This document shows positions 34,862 to 47,396 of a DNA stretch of 64,000 nt, one piece after another. The translations under genes and the position numbers were made by a program. Each line of letters begins with the position of its first letter. Position 1 is the first letter of the stretch. A model generated the notes under the pieces. The model had not been told where the DNA came from and searched no databases. It saw nothing but the letters and a program-made list of their open reading frames with translations. This stretch comes from Punica granatum (taxonomy: Eukaryota; Streptophyta; Magnoliopsida; Myrtales; Lythraceae): assembly GCF_007655135.1 (NCBI RefSeq), contig NC_045132.1, forward strand, positions 15,376,001 to 15,440,000, in the 5' to 3' direction.

Positions 34862-34979
34862 TTTCCCTATTGAGCTTGTCCCAGCAATTATCCAATTTGA
34901 TTTTTTTTATAGATTTTGTCCCTATTGTTATTATCCCATTAATATTATTACTATTTATTAAACATCAACAACAAAATTG

Positions 34980-35016
<37 letters not shown>

Positions 35017-35935
35017 GTTTAAAAGAAATATTTTTTTGTGGGAATAATGATAAAGATGATGATAATAATAATTTAAAAGAAATAACATTTTCTTTAGTGG
35101 GAGTTATGAAAGCTTTTGAGTATATAAAAAGTTGGTGAATGAAAAACTCCATTTGAAGTTTTTGCACAAATGGCAAGTTATCATAGTGTCCCCAACAATT
35201 ATATATTATGTATAGTTATATAAATCTGGTATAGTGAAACGTATTATTATTATTATTTTGTCCCCATTTTTCTTGTCCCAGCAATTATCCCATTTGGTTT
35301 TTTTTTATAGATTTTGTCCCCATTGTTATTATCCTGTTAATATTATACTATTACTATTTAGTAGTAGTAACTATTACTATTTAGTAGTAGTAGTAGTAGT
35401 AGTAGTAGTTGTAGTAGTAGTAGTAGGAGTATTATTCTCTGTGGGAGTAATAATAAAGATGATGATGATGATTATAATTTTAAAGAAATAATATTCTTTT
35501 TAATGGGAGTTATGGAAGCTTTTATGCATATAAAGAGTCGGTGAATGAGTAGCTCCCATTTGGAGTTTTTAAACAAATGGCAAGCAATTATAGTATCCCA
35601 ACAATTATATATTACATATAGATTTTTTATATATAGATTTTGTCCCTATTTTTATTATCTTGTTAATATTATTACTATTTATTAAACAACAACAACAACA
35701 ATAGCAATAATAATAATAATAATAATAAGTTTAAAAGAAATGATATTTTTGTGGGAATAATGATAAAGATGATGATGATAATAATTTGAAAGAAATAATA
35801 TTCTTTTTAGTGGTAGTTATGGGAGATTTTGGGTATATAAAGAGCCAGCGAATGAGAAGCTCCAATTTGAAATTTTTAGACAAATGGCAAGCAATCACAA
35901 TGGCTCCAAGAATTATATATTCTATATGCAAATAC
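34829..35935. repeat. Three tandem copies of a 300-400-bp unit with trinucleotide tracts
   Basis: A unit anchored on 'agattttgtcc..attgttatt' occurs at 34,911, 35,309 and 35,635. Each copy continues with a trinucleotide tract (ATT/AAT, or TAG in copy 2), GTGGGA.TAATGATAAAGATG, GGGAGTTATG and TATATAAA.AG. The tracts differ: (AAT)n at 34,979-35,015, (TAG)n at 35,359-35,427, (AAT)n at 35,706-35,728, and a further (ATT)n at 34,825-34,860. The open frames here are microsatellite translations. Confidence 0.8.
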
Positions 35936-36481
35936 TTTTTAGTGAATGATAAAATAGAAATTAATTAATTCTCAAGTTGTCTTTTTTTTTCCGATGCATA
36001 TTCTAGTGTTCAGAAGTTAATGAGCCTCGACTAATTCAATTCAAACATGATCGGTCCATTAAAAGGTAAAACTATTCCAATCATGGATTTTTCTATTCAC
36101 AAGATTCGAACTCGATACATTGTTTAAAGGGAACAAATGTTGAGCTGCTTAAACCAATTCATACTGTTCTCGAAGTTCTCAAGTTATAGCTGACAATTCA
36201 CTTACCAAAATAACAAGGAAAATTTCATTTTTAGGATAGATGTCATTTTTTCCTTTCTTTATTTTATTTTTTTGGAACAAGGGAAGATTTCATAACGATG
36301 TTGGCATATATATCAATTTTTGCTTTATTGTCAATTTGTTATTTCCTTTTAGCCAATAAGTAAGGTGTTTACTGGCCAAAAGAAAGAAATAAGTAAGGTA
36401 TTTAAGCATTTCCATTCATTTTGGTGTTAAATGATGAATTTAAACCAGCTATGGACAATTGAGGCTGTTTTAGCAAAGATT
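35936..36481. other. Intergenic, nothing recognised
   Basis: AT-rich. No gene or clear element. Confidence 0.5.
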
Positions 36482-36618
36482 CTATGCTCCGTTTGGTTTC
36501 GCGGTTAAAATCACAAAAATTTTAACTTTAACTTTAAATCAACACACTACACGATCATTTGTCTTTTTCCATAATCAAAATCAAAATTACTTTAACTCTG
36601 AAACCAAACGCACCATTA
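36482..36618. mobile_element. Short MITE, PIF/Harbinger-like
   Basis: Ends TGCTCCGTTTGGTTTCGCGG and complement of TGGTGCGTTTGGTTTC enclose 131 bp (36,485-36,615). Flanks CTA and TTA are compatible with a mutated TTA target. Confidence 0.6.
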
Positions 36619-38140
36619 GATACCTTGGTGGTGATTACACAACGAAATCCGATAGGATTATGGCAAGTTAAGCGATCGTCCACTAAGGATGTCGTTTATA
36701 AGTATAGTTATTGTCTAGAATGAGGGCTATCAAATTCATTTGGGTTATTGGAATTTATTTATGTCGATTCCCTAAGCCGAGCATGAAAGGAGCCCATATC
36801 TGACATGCCCAAAAAGACAGATCAATCAAATATCACGCAAGTCAGTTGAGACTACTTGATCGCCGACAAAAGAAAAAGGACAAAGATAGAAAGATACACA
36901 CAATGGGTGATCTAACTAAAAAATTCAAATCAGAAAAACTAATAGAAAAAATAAAAAGGAAAAGGCAAATTCCCAAGGACATGGGTGCCGTAATGAAGTT
37001 TTACTGTCCATAATAATCATGATTTCCTAGGCCAATTAAGCACATTATTTCACTCCCAAAACAATCATTTTTTGCCCTTTTTGAGGAAGAAGAGGAACAT
37101 CATCAATAATTGCTCCGAAGCTATTTTTAACCACGTTGAAAAGGCGCTTTTGTGTTCTGCTCTATTGTGTGGGGCCTTGTTTACTGCTCCACCAGACCCT
37201 TCAACCCCCACGAGCCATGCACGTGCCACGTTGGCCTTTTTTTTGGCCCTTTTTCCTCCTTCAAATTGAAATTTATATAGTAATTTTCCATAATCCTCGT
37301 ACACTCGATAAAAGTTAAACTTAAATATCATTGTTGTTGTGTTGAGATTTTTTTTTCTTCTGTTAATAAAGCCCCGGGCAGGCACTTAACATTTGACATG
37401 GTTGTTCCTCTAGCAAACTTGATTATGTTATATAAGGAAAAGAATAATTAATCGATCATATTTCTTATAACAAGAAAGTCTTATACATAATGAGTATCAT
37501 ATGTTAGTTAATGATACCACAACTCGTTAAATTAAGTCATGGTTCATTTCAACTCCAAGTAGAAGGTTAACTTCAATAGTGTTTGGAAACGTAACTTCAA
37601 TATTGTGAAAGAAGAATGGCATTTAATTTTCCAATTTTGAAATTAAGATTGAAATCATTACTGCAAATCAAAAAAGTAAGTTCCTAAAGTTCTTCTCCTT
37701 TGAGGATAGATTTCAAACCATTCTAGCATGCCGTTAACGTTTTTTTTTTTTTTTGTCGGTTACAAGCTTAATGTTCATTTCAACACATACAACCTATTAC
37801 ACTTTTCTCCTTCGTTTTCCAAGTTTTTAAAATAAAAGAAAATTTTCATACTCTTACCATAAAATGAAAGAATACTCTCAGAAATCTAAGTGCCACCTTG
37901 ATTTTTTTCCTATAGCATGAACGATCTATGAAGTCTTATTAGTACGCTATTGGATGAAGATAAAATTCATCACATGTATTGGTTCAATGATTATCAATAT
38001 CTCATGAACGATTCATGCAGTAAATCAATATCGAAATCTTTTCCGTTCTTCTCCTCGTGCCCGAATTGGTAATTTCGACCCACGCCCACTTTGTACATGG
38101 ACCGCAGAAGCACCACACGCTCACTAATCCTTCCTTCCTT
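36619..38140. other. Intergenic, upstream of the ALKBH10B gene
   Basis: No gene or defined element. A T run sits at 37,740-37,755. Frames at 37,065-37,385 on both strands are unrecognised and overlap each other. Confidence 0.45.
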
Positions 38141-38590
38141 AACTATCGGATCCGATCCCTACCTCTCTTTCTAGTCTCCTTTTGACAGACCTAACCAAAC
38201 CTTCCCTTCCTCCCTCCTCAAACCACCCACACCGTCCCGGCACGTCACCACCGTTCCAATTCTGCCATGTCATCCTGTGGGGGGCACCTCGTACGGCATG
38301 CCACCTCACCCCAATACCAACAAAAAAGAAAATATAAAATTAATTAAAAAATAAATAAAAAGCACTGACGAATATAAATTCCGCAGTCCCATGGTAAAAC
38401 CTCCCGTTCTTTGAGCTCCGAGCCACCTTCTCTCTCTCTCTCCCCCTCTACTGTTCCGCTGCTTTCTCTCTCAAGAAAAGCGGAAAGCTCCGCAGATTTT
38501 TGGGCCAAATTACCCGAACGAACTCGAGACTGAGCACAGAGGGGGGGAGTAGAGGAGTTGGTAGAGGGACTTTGATCCGCCCCTTCCTTG
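38141..38590 (+). promoter_or_regulatory. Probable promoter and 5' leader of ALKBH10B
   Basis: Composition switches from AT-rich to pyrimidine-rich. AT-rich TATAAAAT-like sequence lies at 38,334-38,341, and a second candidate 'aatataaatt' at 38,371. A CT tract (38,431-38,456) precedes the ATG, typical of plant leaders. The transcription start is inferred, not seen. Confidence 0.35.
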
Positions 38591-41500
38591 ATGCCGCCGA
38601 TGGCAGTGGTTGGCCCCGCGTCGCCGGCAGACAGGGCTCCGCCGGTGCTCCCGGCCGTGCCGGTGCAGCCCCCGCCGCCGCTGCTTGTGACAGACGCCTT
38701 CGCCAAGGACGTGATACTCTCGTGGTTCCGGGGCGAGTTCGCCGCCGCGAACGCCATCATCGACGCGCTCTGCGGCTACCTGTCCCAGCTCGGCGGGGTG
38801 TCGGACTATGAGGCGGTGTTCCAGGCGGTCCACCGCCGCCGGATGAACTGGATTCCGGTGCTCCATATGCAGGAGTTCCACTCCGTCGCCGAGGTGGTGT
38901 TGGAGCTGAGCAGGGTCGCCGCCAGGAAGCTCGGGGAGGAGAGCCAGGCCGCCGGAGTGGTTGCCGGCAGTGAGAAGGCCGGGAATGTCAACAGTAGCAC
39001 CGCCGCGGAGGAGTTCGTGAAGGAGGAGGAGCCGGCGGCGGAGGAGGAGGAGGAGGAAGAGATCAAGCCGTGTTTGGACGACGAGAGGAAGGAGTCCGCC
39101 GAGAAAGCGCCGGAGAGTAATGGCAGTGAGAGTGGGAACGTGGAGGTGATTGATGAGGAAGAAGATTCGCCTGATAGCGACATCACCGATTCAGGTAAGT
39201 ATGGCTTTTTCTCCAATTCATTCATTCTGCTTTGAATATCGTGGTGGTGGTGGTGGTGGTCGTCGTCGTCACCCCGATCAAGTTAGTTTCATTGATCATC
39301 ACAGCATTTGTCGACTCGGCTGGCAATTTTCGTGCTGGGAATAAATTCATTGCCAGTTAAGATCATAGAGATGTTTATTTAACTTTTTCCTCTGACCGGA
39401 CACAAAACACTTTGCTCCCCTCGGATCAAATTCTGTTCCAATTAATCAGAACCCGTGTCTAATGTGTAAACTCGAATTAATATTATACTAATCATTGGGA
39501 TCCCAGATAGCCAGCCTCGATTTCGCGACATATCGGAAAATTCAAAGCCAGGTTTCATTAAACAAGACTGAATTTCTACGTATCATGTCAATCTCAATGC
39601 AACAAAATCAGCATTTGGATCGGTATTCAAGTTTCCGTAAGACCATGTAACAGTGATTTTCATTTTCTTAATTTGCTCTTTTTTTTTTTCTTTTTTTTTT
39701 TGGCATGGGAGCCGTTTGGGATGATGTGAAATTGGAGAGGTAAATTGGGAAGAATAATTTCTCAGGGCTGGGTTGGTGGCCGAAGAGAAATATTTATTTA
39801 ATTGGTTTACTTATTAAATATTGTAACTCATTTTAATATTGAGCACATGCCCTTGTTGACATTAGAAAGATATTTATTCTTTTTATTTATGAAGATTATA
39901 TTATTTTTCCTTCCATTCTTATAAGGGGCCAAACGGGGGAGAAGGCATAACATGCCTGCTTATGTTATATGACGGGCATGTCGAAGATGTACTTATTTTA
40001 TAAATGATTACTCAAATTTCGAAGAGTTTTTTTATTTTATTTTATTTTATATTTTATATTTTTTATTGTGAATGAATTATATGAATTTTGAAAGAATTTT
40101 ACTTAAACTATTTAATAATTTTTTTCGATTACAAGGCTCATGGCCCATATTGTACTATAAAATAGAAATATTAAATAATTAATAAAGGGATACAGATAAT
40201 CCTATCGGAAATATAAAATGTTTTGATTATTATCCATCATTATAATACATGCATCTTTTTTTATTTTTAATGAAATATGTAAAAAAATTATACCATTATT
40301 TTTTATGATTTCATTTCACCAAAGAATTTTCCTATTATTTGACTCATCTGTCGTCCCCAGACAGATCCAATTTTCAAAACCCAACACCCTCAGCCACCAT
40401 AATTTCAACGAAGGATTTATTAGGAAAAATACAATTCAAACCTGTCCATGTCCTATGAAGACTCTAGAGTTTACAGATCTGCTATTTTTCTTAATTATTA
40501 TCAAATTATTAAATAATAAATTTTTATCAATATTAATCGATTCAAACGGTTCGGTATTTATTATGTTTAAAAAATATCTATGGTTTCGGTTATTGTAAAT
40601 ATAAAAAATTCACGCTATGAGAGATTTACTCTTTAGTACTGTGATCAGATTCAACTGAATTAATCGGAGTTCAATTGAACTTTTGAATACGATGGATTCG
40701 TACTGGCAAAAGAAATATAAATTTATAAATAAAGAATAGTTAATTAATCGTGGAAGAAGTGGCAGCATAAAAATAAAAAATAAAAAATAAAAATAATGAG
40801 ATTAAGATGAGAGCATATAATGTGGTTGGCATTTTCCCGAGGTACAAGGGAGAAGATGGGGCCGGAAGGGGAGGAGAGCTTTGAGCTTTTCGAGGAGACT
40901 GAGAGAGGGGTGTTGGTGATTCGGTGCAGGCGAGGTTACGGTTAGGTCCCGTGGGGCGGCGGCGACATCAATGACGTTAACATTGATGTTGGTGTTGGTG
41001 TCATGGTGTGTGTGTCTTCGAGATGCGGTCTGGTTTGTTGCGTTGGGCTTTTAATTAAAGTCGTTCGGGTGTTTGTCGGGGCGGCGGGCTGTTATCTTTC
41101 TTTCTTTGACCCCTTTATTAAATTTTGAATTCAACCACAAATCTCAATCGACTCGTGATGTCACGGGCCGTGATTGATAGTTAGTTTGGATCCTTCCCGA
41201 AGGGAAATAATTTATTACATGACATGCTTCAATTGAGACGGTTGCGATGATTTTGATCTCTCGTTAAAGGTATGAGGTCGTTAGGACATATCTGGCTCTT
41301 TATATTTTAAGGTGGGAGAGCATTTAATGGTTATCTAGCTAGGCGGATCACATGGGACTCTCTAGAATCATTTTGATTCAATTGAGACATTTAACGAATT
41401 TGATCGCTGGAGTTTCACAGGTTCATTTGTCGATCGATCGCAACAATTTGGAGGGTCCCTTTATTTGATACACAATTGCATTGACATTAAATGCAGGAGA

Positions 41501-44500
41501 TGCGACTGCGAGTGAGTCGGGTCATCTCCATGTGACACATTTAGGTACAATTGTGGTGTGGTAATGGAAATACTAATTTGGGGAGTTTGGGCATTTTGTT
41601 GGGTAGTTGTCGGGATGGGGCGGGCGGGAATCCCAAAGTGAGAGGAGGTTGGGGGGTTCGACCGGGGGAAACCCGTCAAAGGTTTGGGTGGACCGGGTTG
41701 GGTGGTCAGTCCGAGGTCGTGGGGGGAATGTGATTGACAAATTAATAAAGAAAAAAAAGAAAAGAAAAAGAAAAGTGGGCAAGCCGGTGTTGAATTGAAT
41801 TTAGGTCAGCTAATTTGACCTTTTACGGACAGACTGAAACAGTCGTTCCAAAGGATGGGTACAGGGGGCAGCCCTACTCGTGTCCTTTATTTTATTTAAA
41901 TAAAAGAACAAAATCTCCCCAATTTCCTAGAAGTTTCTCTATTTATATTCATTCCATACGTAGGAGTAGGACTCACAGTTGCTCTTATGGTAGTGTTGTG
42001 TAGCTGCAAAACAAGCCACAATTTTATTCAGTTTTTCGGTAGTCGAGGGATCGTATTACTATTATCTCCTCCTGGCATTATGGTTAGACCCGTATTACAC
42101 ACAATTGAGACTTTAGGCTAATGGTTGGTTCCTCTTGAATCCTTGATATGATGGTGATGAATTACGATTGACAGAATTGCCCTTGAAGGTGAAGCCTGTC
42201 CTGTTCTGGCTGTCTTGTGTATGGGAACAAAGGCATAAGATTTTGCACGGATTGTTCCTAGAAATCATTCACTGAAGATAGTTTGCGAGACACCCTTTCC
42301 TAACTTTTCACAGCTCATTTCCTTTTCCTGAGGTAATGCATCATTAAAAGTGAGGGGGGTGGGCGGGCGGGGGGAAGCTATACGGGCAACCGATCGGTAT
42401 GGAGCAAAGCGTTTAACGTGCTTTGCTTTCTTGACGTTACTTACAAAAAATAATGACCTGATTTTTGGATTTTTCGGTTTCAAAAGAAGCCTATGAGCCT
42501 AATATAAGAAAATATAAATCATAAATAAAATGACACCGGTAGTCCCACGACGAGAATCAATGCGCGAAAGTTTTGTTATGGAATTGATTATACGTGCGTG
42601 CACAGCGGAAAGTTTTAAGTATTAGCATTATTGTCTTCTTTTACACTGACAGGACATTCGATATTTACTGTCAGGTTCCCAAGAAGTGCATCCGGTTCCA
42701 GAGGAGATGGAGCTGTGCTCCAACCATGAGCAGTGCGAGTCACGTTCGTCGCAGATCAAGCTGACAAAAGGTTTTGCTGCCAAGGAGCCAGTGAGAGGGC
42801 ACATGGCGAGTTCTTTCTTTCGAAAAAAAAAAAAATGGCCTCCATTCTCTTTTCGTAGCAATTGATCTCCTCGAGTTTCAGAAGTACGTAGACGTCCCAC
42901 TGTCTCACTGATTGAGAAAAGCATTCCTCGACTGGCAGGTGAATCTTGTCAAAGGGATGAAGTTGTACGAGAACATTTTCACCGATTCTGAGCTCTCCAA
43001 GTTGACTCACTTTGTGAGTGATCTGCGAACTGCTGGCCACAATGGAGAACTCTCCGGTAGGCCCCTTAGACAATCTTTTCCCCTTGCACTTCTCTTTTAC
43101 ATTGTCGCAAATTACTGTCATTCGACTGGCTAGATTCAGAAATATGGCCTCAGAGGTGCCATGTCGTCGAATATCATTCAATTGCTTGTTATGTCTCCTG
43201 CATCGTTAGCTTTTTCTTCAAGAACTTCAGTTAATTTCTTAGAAAGGTTCAGCACTCATAAAGATATATCTGCTCTTGTGATCTGGGTCAATCTCGAAAT
43301 TGCAGGGGAGACCTATATTTTGTTCAATAAACAGATCAAGGGAAACAAGCGCGAGCTGCTTCAATTTGGTGTCCCGATTTTCGGACACAGACAGGAGGAT
43401 GCGACGAGTAACAATGAGACAAGTAAGAACTAGACCATAATCTAAAATACATGTATCCTTAATCAAAGAAAAGACAGAGAAACATGTCGACTCGACTTCA
43501 ATTTTATCGTTCTCACTTGTAGGTAACATTCAGCCAATTCCGCCTCTTCTCCAGGGAGTCATAGACCATCTGGTTCAGTGGCAGCTGCTACCTGTTTACA
43601 AGAAGCCAAACAGCTGCATCATTAACTTCTTCGATGAGGTACTCCTCTTCGTTTCGCTGCATCGACATGTACTTCTATGATATGGTTCCGTTTGGAGATA
43701 GGCGGTGGCCCTGAAGGATATCTTTATTGGGACTGGTCTTCTTTTGATTCCGCGAGTGTAAGGTATGAAGTCACAGTACATGCCCTTACATGCAGGGTGA
43801 ATATTCTCAGCCTTTCTGGAAACCACCTCATTTGGATCAACCCATCTCGACTCTCTTCCTCTCCGAGTCAACACTGGTGTTTGGGCGTTTTCTGGTGAAT
43901 GATGGCGAAGGCAACTATAAAGGCAAATTCACGCTTTCCCCGAAAGAGGGGTAAGTAGCTAAAAAGCCGATACTGCTCTTTACCCTCTCTAATGACATTT
44001 CACCAAGTATCTATCCATCGATTCTATTACTAAACCAATCTGTTACAAACTTTCTTTTATTCTCGACTAAACTTAAAATTTTCAATGCAGGCTTCACAAT
44101 ATTTACAGTAATATTCGGTACCTTGAAGTGATTTTGAATGGAAAGAGCATGTTCTTACTTTGTAATGAATCTCAATCACCTGCAGGTCTCTTCTGGTTAT
44201 GAGGGGAAACAGCTGTGACATGGCAAGGCACGCAACATGCCCTTCTCCGAACGAAAGGATCGCCATTTCATTCTTCAGGGTCCGGCCTGACTCAACCCCA
44301 GCCCACTCACCCCATGGTCCCATGACTCTTTGGAACCCAACCTCCCCAGGCCCATACAGCTACGAGCCAATGGACATGGTCATGCCCAAATGGGGCCTCC
44401 TCCCTGCACCAGTAGTCATGTTAGCCCCGGCTCCGGTGCCCCAAATGGCTGTAAGCCCCAAGAAGATCCCTGGCAGTGGGACTGGGGTCTTCCTCCCTTG

Positions 44501-44615
44501 GAACGGGTCTCATAGAAAACCTGCAAAGCATCTTCCACCTCGAGCGCAGAAGGGCCGGGTTCTTCACCTTACACATGCTGTGGAAACACATGTAGCAGAG
44601 CCTGCTTCTGCATGA
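38591..44615 (+). CDS. ALKBH10B: ALKBH10B-type 2-oxoglutarate/Fe(II) RNA demethylase, seven exons
   Basis: Exons: 38,591-39,194; 42,675-42,805; 42,939-43,056; 43,306-43,422; 43,523-43,638; 43,796-43,950; 44,186-44,615. Together they are 1,671 bases, 556 residues, all phases consistent. The N-terminal part (DAFAKDVILSWFRGEFAAAN, RRRMNWIPVLHMQEF) is the conserved plant ALKBH9/10 region, followed by a Glu-rich linker. The AlkB fold spans about residues 250-450: INFFDEGEYSQPF, iron ligands His374 and Asp376 in PPHLDQP, third His429 in ARHATCP, and Arg438 of NERIAISFFRVRP for 2-oxoglutarate. The tail ends with VFLPWNGSHRKPAKHLPPRA. In Arabidopsis this family removes N6-methyladenosine from mRNA and affects flowering. 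The ATG at 38,591 is the first in a good context; a second Met lies three codons on. All introns are GT-AG except intron 2 (GC-AG, or a GT 15 bases upstream). Confidence 0.92.
39195..42674 (+). other. Intron 1 of ALKBH10B (3.5 kb)
   Basis: Donor TCAG|GTAAGT and acceptor TGTCAG. The intron holds a (GTG)n(GTC)n tract at 39,240-39,270, ATTTT and AAATAA runs (40,025-40,070, 40,765-40,795), a SINE-like fragment at 40,613-40,725, G-rich patches (40,850-41,090, 41,580-41,735) and a G run at 42,350-42,375. Open frames inside it show no recognisable protein. Confidence 0.8.
40613..40725 (+). mobile_element. SINE-like fragment in ALKBH10B intron 1
   Basis: GCTATGAGAGATTTACTCTTT, then CAACTGAATTAATCGGAGTT and GATGGATTCGTACTGG with an A-rich tail. 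It matches 34,266-34,367 block for block. Target duplications are not evident. Confidence 0.45.
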
Positions 44616-45965
44616 TGGTGCAACACTGCATTCAGAAGGCACCAGGAGCTGCTTTTCGGTGTACAAGTGGAAACGCCCAGGTGCCGCTGGACGTGTTCTT
44701 GTTTCTTTCATTTACATCTGCCCCTACATCCTTTTGCTCAACCATCAGAATCTAGGAATATAGAACATAGGTTGTAGCTGCCGGACAAAAGGATGATGCC
44801 CTGTGGAGTTAAGGTTTGCCGCTAGATGAGGTCTTTCTCTCGAAGGATGTGCTTGTGAATTAGTTAGTTCGAGGAATTTTTTGTATCTTGAGAAATTTTC
44901 GGGTTTTCGGGTTTTCGAATTTTCTCTTTTCTTCCTTTTCAATCACATTCCTCAGTTTTCAGACTGCATGTATTTAGCATCTTCACTACCTATAGGATAG
45001 CTGAGATGTACTCTGCTTCACTGGACGCAGCAAAAATATATCAGGAGAAATTTGATCGGAAAAGCTGATGAAGGAAAAGCATAGAGCAAATAAAAGATTT
45101 ACTTTGCAGCTAGTGTGGGATCTATGTATCGATAAGGATCAATGGAATGTCAGTTACAGAAGTGGGGAATGGCAGTGTAACTAGGCGCGGTGACTTCATT
45201 CCCCTTTTCAAGTGAGATCACGAAGGTTCAGCGTTTTCAGTCTATTAACTGAAACTAATTTTAGCTCAGGGTTTGGCTTGTCTTAGCCACAAAGATTTGT
45301 TCTCTTTTCCTCTCTTGGTAAGATTATAAGAAACACTACAAGTGATTCATTCAGTTGCATTTTTCCAGTAACCGAAACATGAGTAATTCAAACTTCCAGG
45401 TCTTAAATGCATCAAAACAAAGAAAAAGCAGTAGCAATGTGATTACTCAAAAACGAAGGGAAAAGGCAAAATCTGCAAGTGTGGACGATACAAAGTAGCA
45501 ATGTCTTTTTTCTCCAAATTGACGATGGGTGTTTCAGAGAAACACTTTCATGCCTACGGGATATCCTACAATTTGCAGAAAATACATCCAGAGTGGACTG
45601 TGTGATTCGTATGCACCTGCATTTTGCACGTCCCAGGATGAATTGCAGCCTCGATTGAGGAGTAACTCTCCGAGTAACCAAATTATGCGATCATGCCTTG
45701 AAACACTCCCAATGATATTAACGGCAGCAGACAACGAAACACGATAAGGATTCAGTGTATGAACAGGGAATTGGACCAAATAATATAAACCTTTTTATTG
45801 TTATAAACAATGTTGGTTGATAATCATGAAATATAAGACACTAAAATCACAGATATATGCATTTCACCAATCGACTAAGATGTCAAGAAGAAAGTCCTCC
45901 TCAACAGCAGCGCAAGAACCACGAACAAATCTGAAAGAACCACCTCTAGCACAACCTGAGCTGAA
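44616..45965. other. Convergent 3' region between ALKBH10B and the BSD gene
   Basis: Holds the 3' untranslated parts of both genes. AATAAA-like AAATAAAAG at 45,088 could serve ALKBH10B. On the minus strand an AATAAAAAGG at about 45,789 could serve the BSD gene. Small frames on both strands are not conserved-looking. Confidence 0.5.
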
Positions 45966-47396
45966 TCAAGCTTTGGCAGGCCCGTCATCATCCTCAATGT
46001 CCCAAGACAAATCTTCTTCGTCTTCAGCAGCACTGAGCCGCTTTGTCAGCTCAGCCCTGTTCGGGCTTGGATTCCCTCCATGAGATGCTTTCTGGTCATC
46101 AATGCTGCTCAGATCCTCAATCTCATCCCAACCAAGGTCTTCCTCCTCTAGAGCTGAAGGTTGGCTCATTCCTTGGGCGGTTTCATGATCTTTACTAGAT
46201 TTCTCTGGTTTAGTGTTAGCATCTGAAATAACATTAGTACTATGTTCTGGTTTTGAATCACTCTTGTCCGTCTCAGATTCCTTTTCGACATGCCCGCTTT
46301 CCAGAGGCGTGTCTCGGCCACTTGCTGACTTCTCACCAGTCTCCACCTTCGTCACATCCTCTCCCTTCTCATCATCCGAGCTTCCCCGGGATTCTTGCAA
46401 TTCACCAGCGGCCGTGCCCTCTTTTATGGCTTCATTATGGATCCTCTCTTTCCCAGCTAAATTTCTTTTCGAAACATCATCTCCACGATCAGCTTCACTA
46501 GACACCTCCTTCACGTTAGAATTCTCATGCTCAATTTTCTCAGAGTCCCCATTCTTCGGTTTAACCACATTCACTCCCTCTACCTTTTCGCCCTCATCAT
46601 CATCATCATCATCATACACATCCCAACTGAGCTCCTCCTCCTCGCTCGAGATCGCTCTCCTCACAAGACTAGCCCTAAAGCTCTCAGCTTGCTCAAGCTT
46701 ATGAATCCGATAGAAGTACCTGCACCAGAATGTATTGTCATCAACGGTATCCGAAACCACCTTCTCGTAAAGGCTCTTCACGACATCATTCTCCTCGGAA
46801 AGAACTCTAATTTCTTCTCTCTTCTCCCCCAAATCAAACCCCAGCTTCCACTTCTTATAGTCATCCAGATCCTCCGGCTCATCACAGTACGTCCCGGCAT
46901 CGCCCTGGATAGCACGCACCTGAGCATCGAACCTGCTGTACCTCTGGTAAGTCTGATCGCCATCCTGGCCCATGGCACTCCCCCGCGGAGAGTCCTCGAA
47001 CCTGCGATCAGCAGAGAGGATGACGTCCTTACCCTGGGCGATGATCTCTGCGGTCCCTTTGAGGACGGAGGACCCCAACTCGTCAATGGCTTGTCCGACG
47101 GTCCCGAGAGAACCGTGAGCCACCTCGATCTCCTTCTTCAGGCCGGACCCAAACTCCTCGAGATCCCGGCGGTAGGTCTCGATCACGGATTCGGATTTGC
47201 TCGTCAAGGTCTTGATCAGGCCCCCGAAGTCCCAACCACTGCTAGGGTTAGGATTGGAGCTCAATGGAGTCTGATGTTGCGGAGGATCCCGACCTTGATC
47301 TTGCTTGTCCGTTGAATGTGGTTCGGGTTTGGGGAAGGATGACTCCGAGTTGATGGGTTCGGGCTCGTCGGAGAAGACCGATTTGAAGAAATTCAT
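45966..47396 (-). CDS. BSD domain-containing protein, intronless
   Basis: 476 residues from ATG at 47,396 to the TGA ending at 45,966. The N-terminus MNFFKSVFSDEPEP leads into a Pro-rich stretch and an amphipathic region (about 55-130). A BSD domain lies at about 178-238 (DDYKKWKLGFDLGEK ... DDNTFWCRYFYRIHKLEQ) with the paired Phe-Trp at 223-224 that gives the family its fold. The C-terminal half is low-complexity and acidic, with three repeats of the form (D/E)L(S/G)WD: ELSWDVYDDDD (about 255), DLGWDEIED and a last DLSWDIEDDD. BSD proteins include TFIIH p62 and synapse-associated proteins; the function of this plant subgroup is not established by the sequence. The open frame on the opposite strand is a shadow. 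The gene is convergent with ALKBH10B. Confidence 0.92.
   Translation of the reverse strand: MNFFKSVFSDEPEPINSESSFPKPEPHSTDKQDQGRDPPQHQTPLSSNPNPSSGWDFGGLIKTLTSKSESVIETYRRDLEEFGSGLKKEIEVAHGSLGTVGQAIDELGSSVLKGTAEIIAQGKDVILSADRRFEDSPRGSAMGQDGDQTYQRYSRFDAQVRAIQGDAGTYCDEPEDLDDYKKWKLGFDLGEKREEIRVLSEENDVVKSLYEKVVSDTVDDNTFWCRYFYRIHKLEQAESFRASLVRRAISSEEEELSWDVYDDDDDDEGEKVEGVNVVKPKNGDSEKIEHENSNVKEVSSEADRGDDVSKRNLAGKERIHNEAIKEGTAAGELQESRGSSDDEKGEDVTKVETGEKSASGRDTPLESGHVEKESETDKSDSKPEHSTNVISDANTKPEKSSKDHETAQGMSQPSALEEEDLGWDEIEDLSSIDDQKASHGGNPSPNRAELTKRLSAAEDEEDLSWDIEDDDGPAKA

Noticed and set aside
34647..35491. Frames with poly-Ile or poly-Val runs
   Set aside because: Translations of trinucleotide microsatellites.
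38344..39225. Antisense frames over ALKBH10B exon 1
   Set aside because: Ser/Ala-rich translations opposite the Glu- and Gly-rich exon; no motif.
46527..47315. 262-codon open frame on the plus strand
   Set aside because: Antisense shadow of the BSD gene; hydrophobic, repeat-free nonsense composition with an Ile run from the Asp codons opposite.
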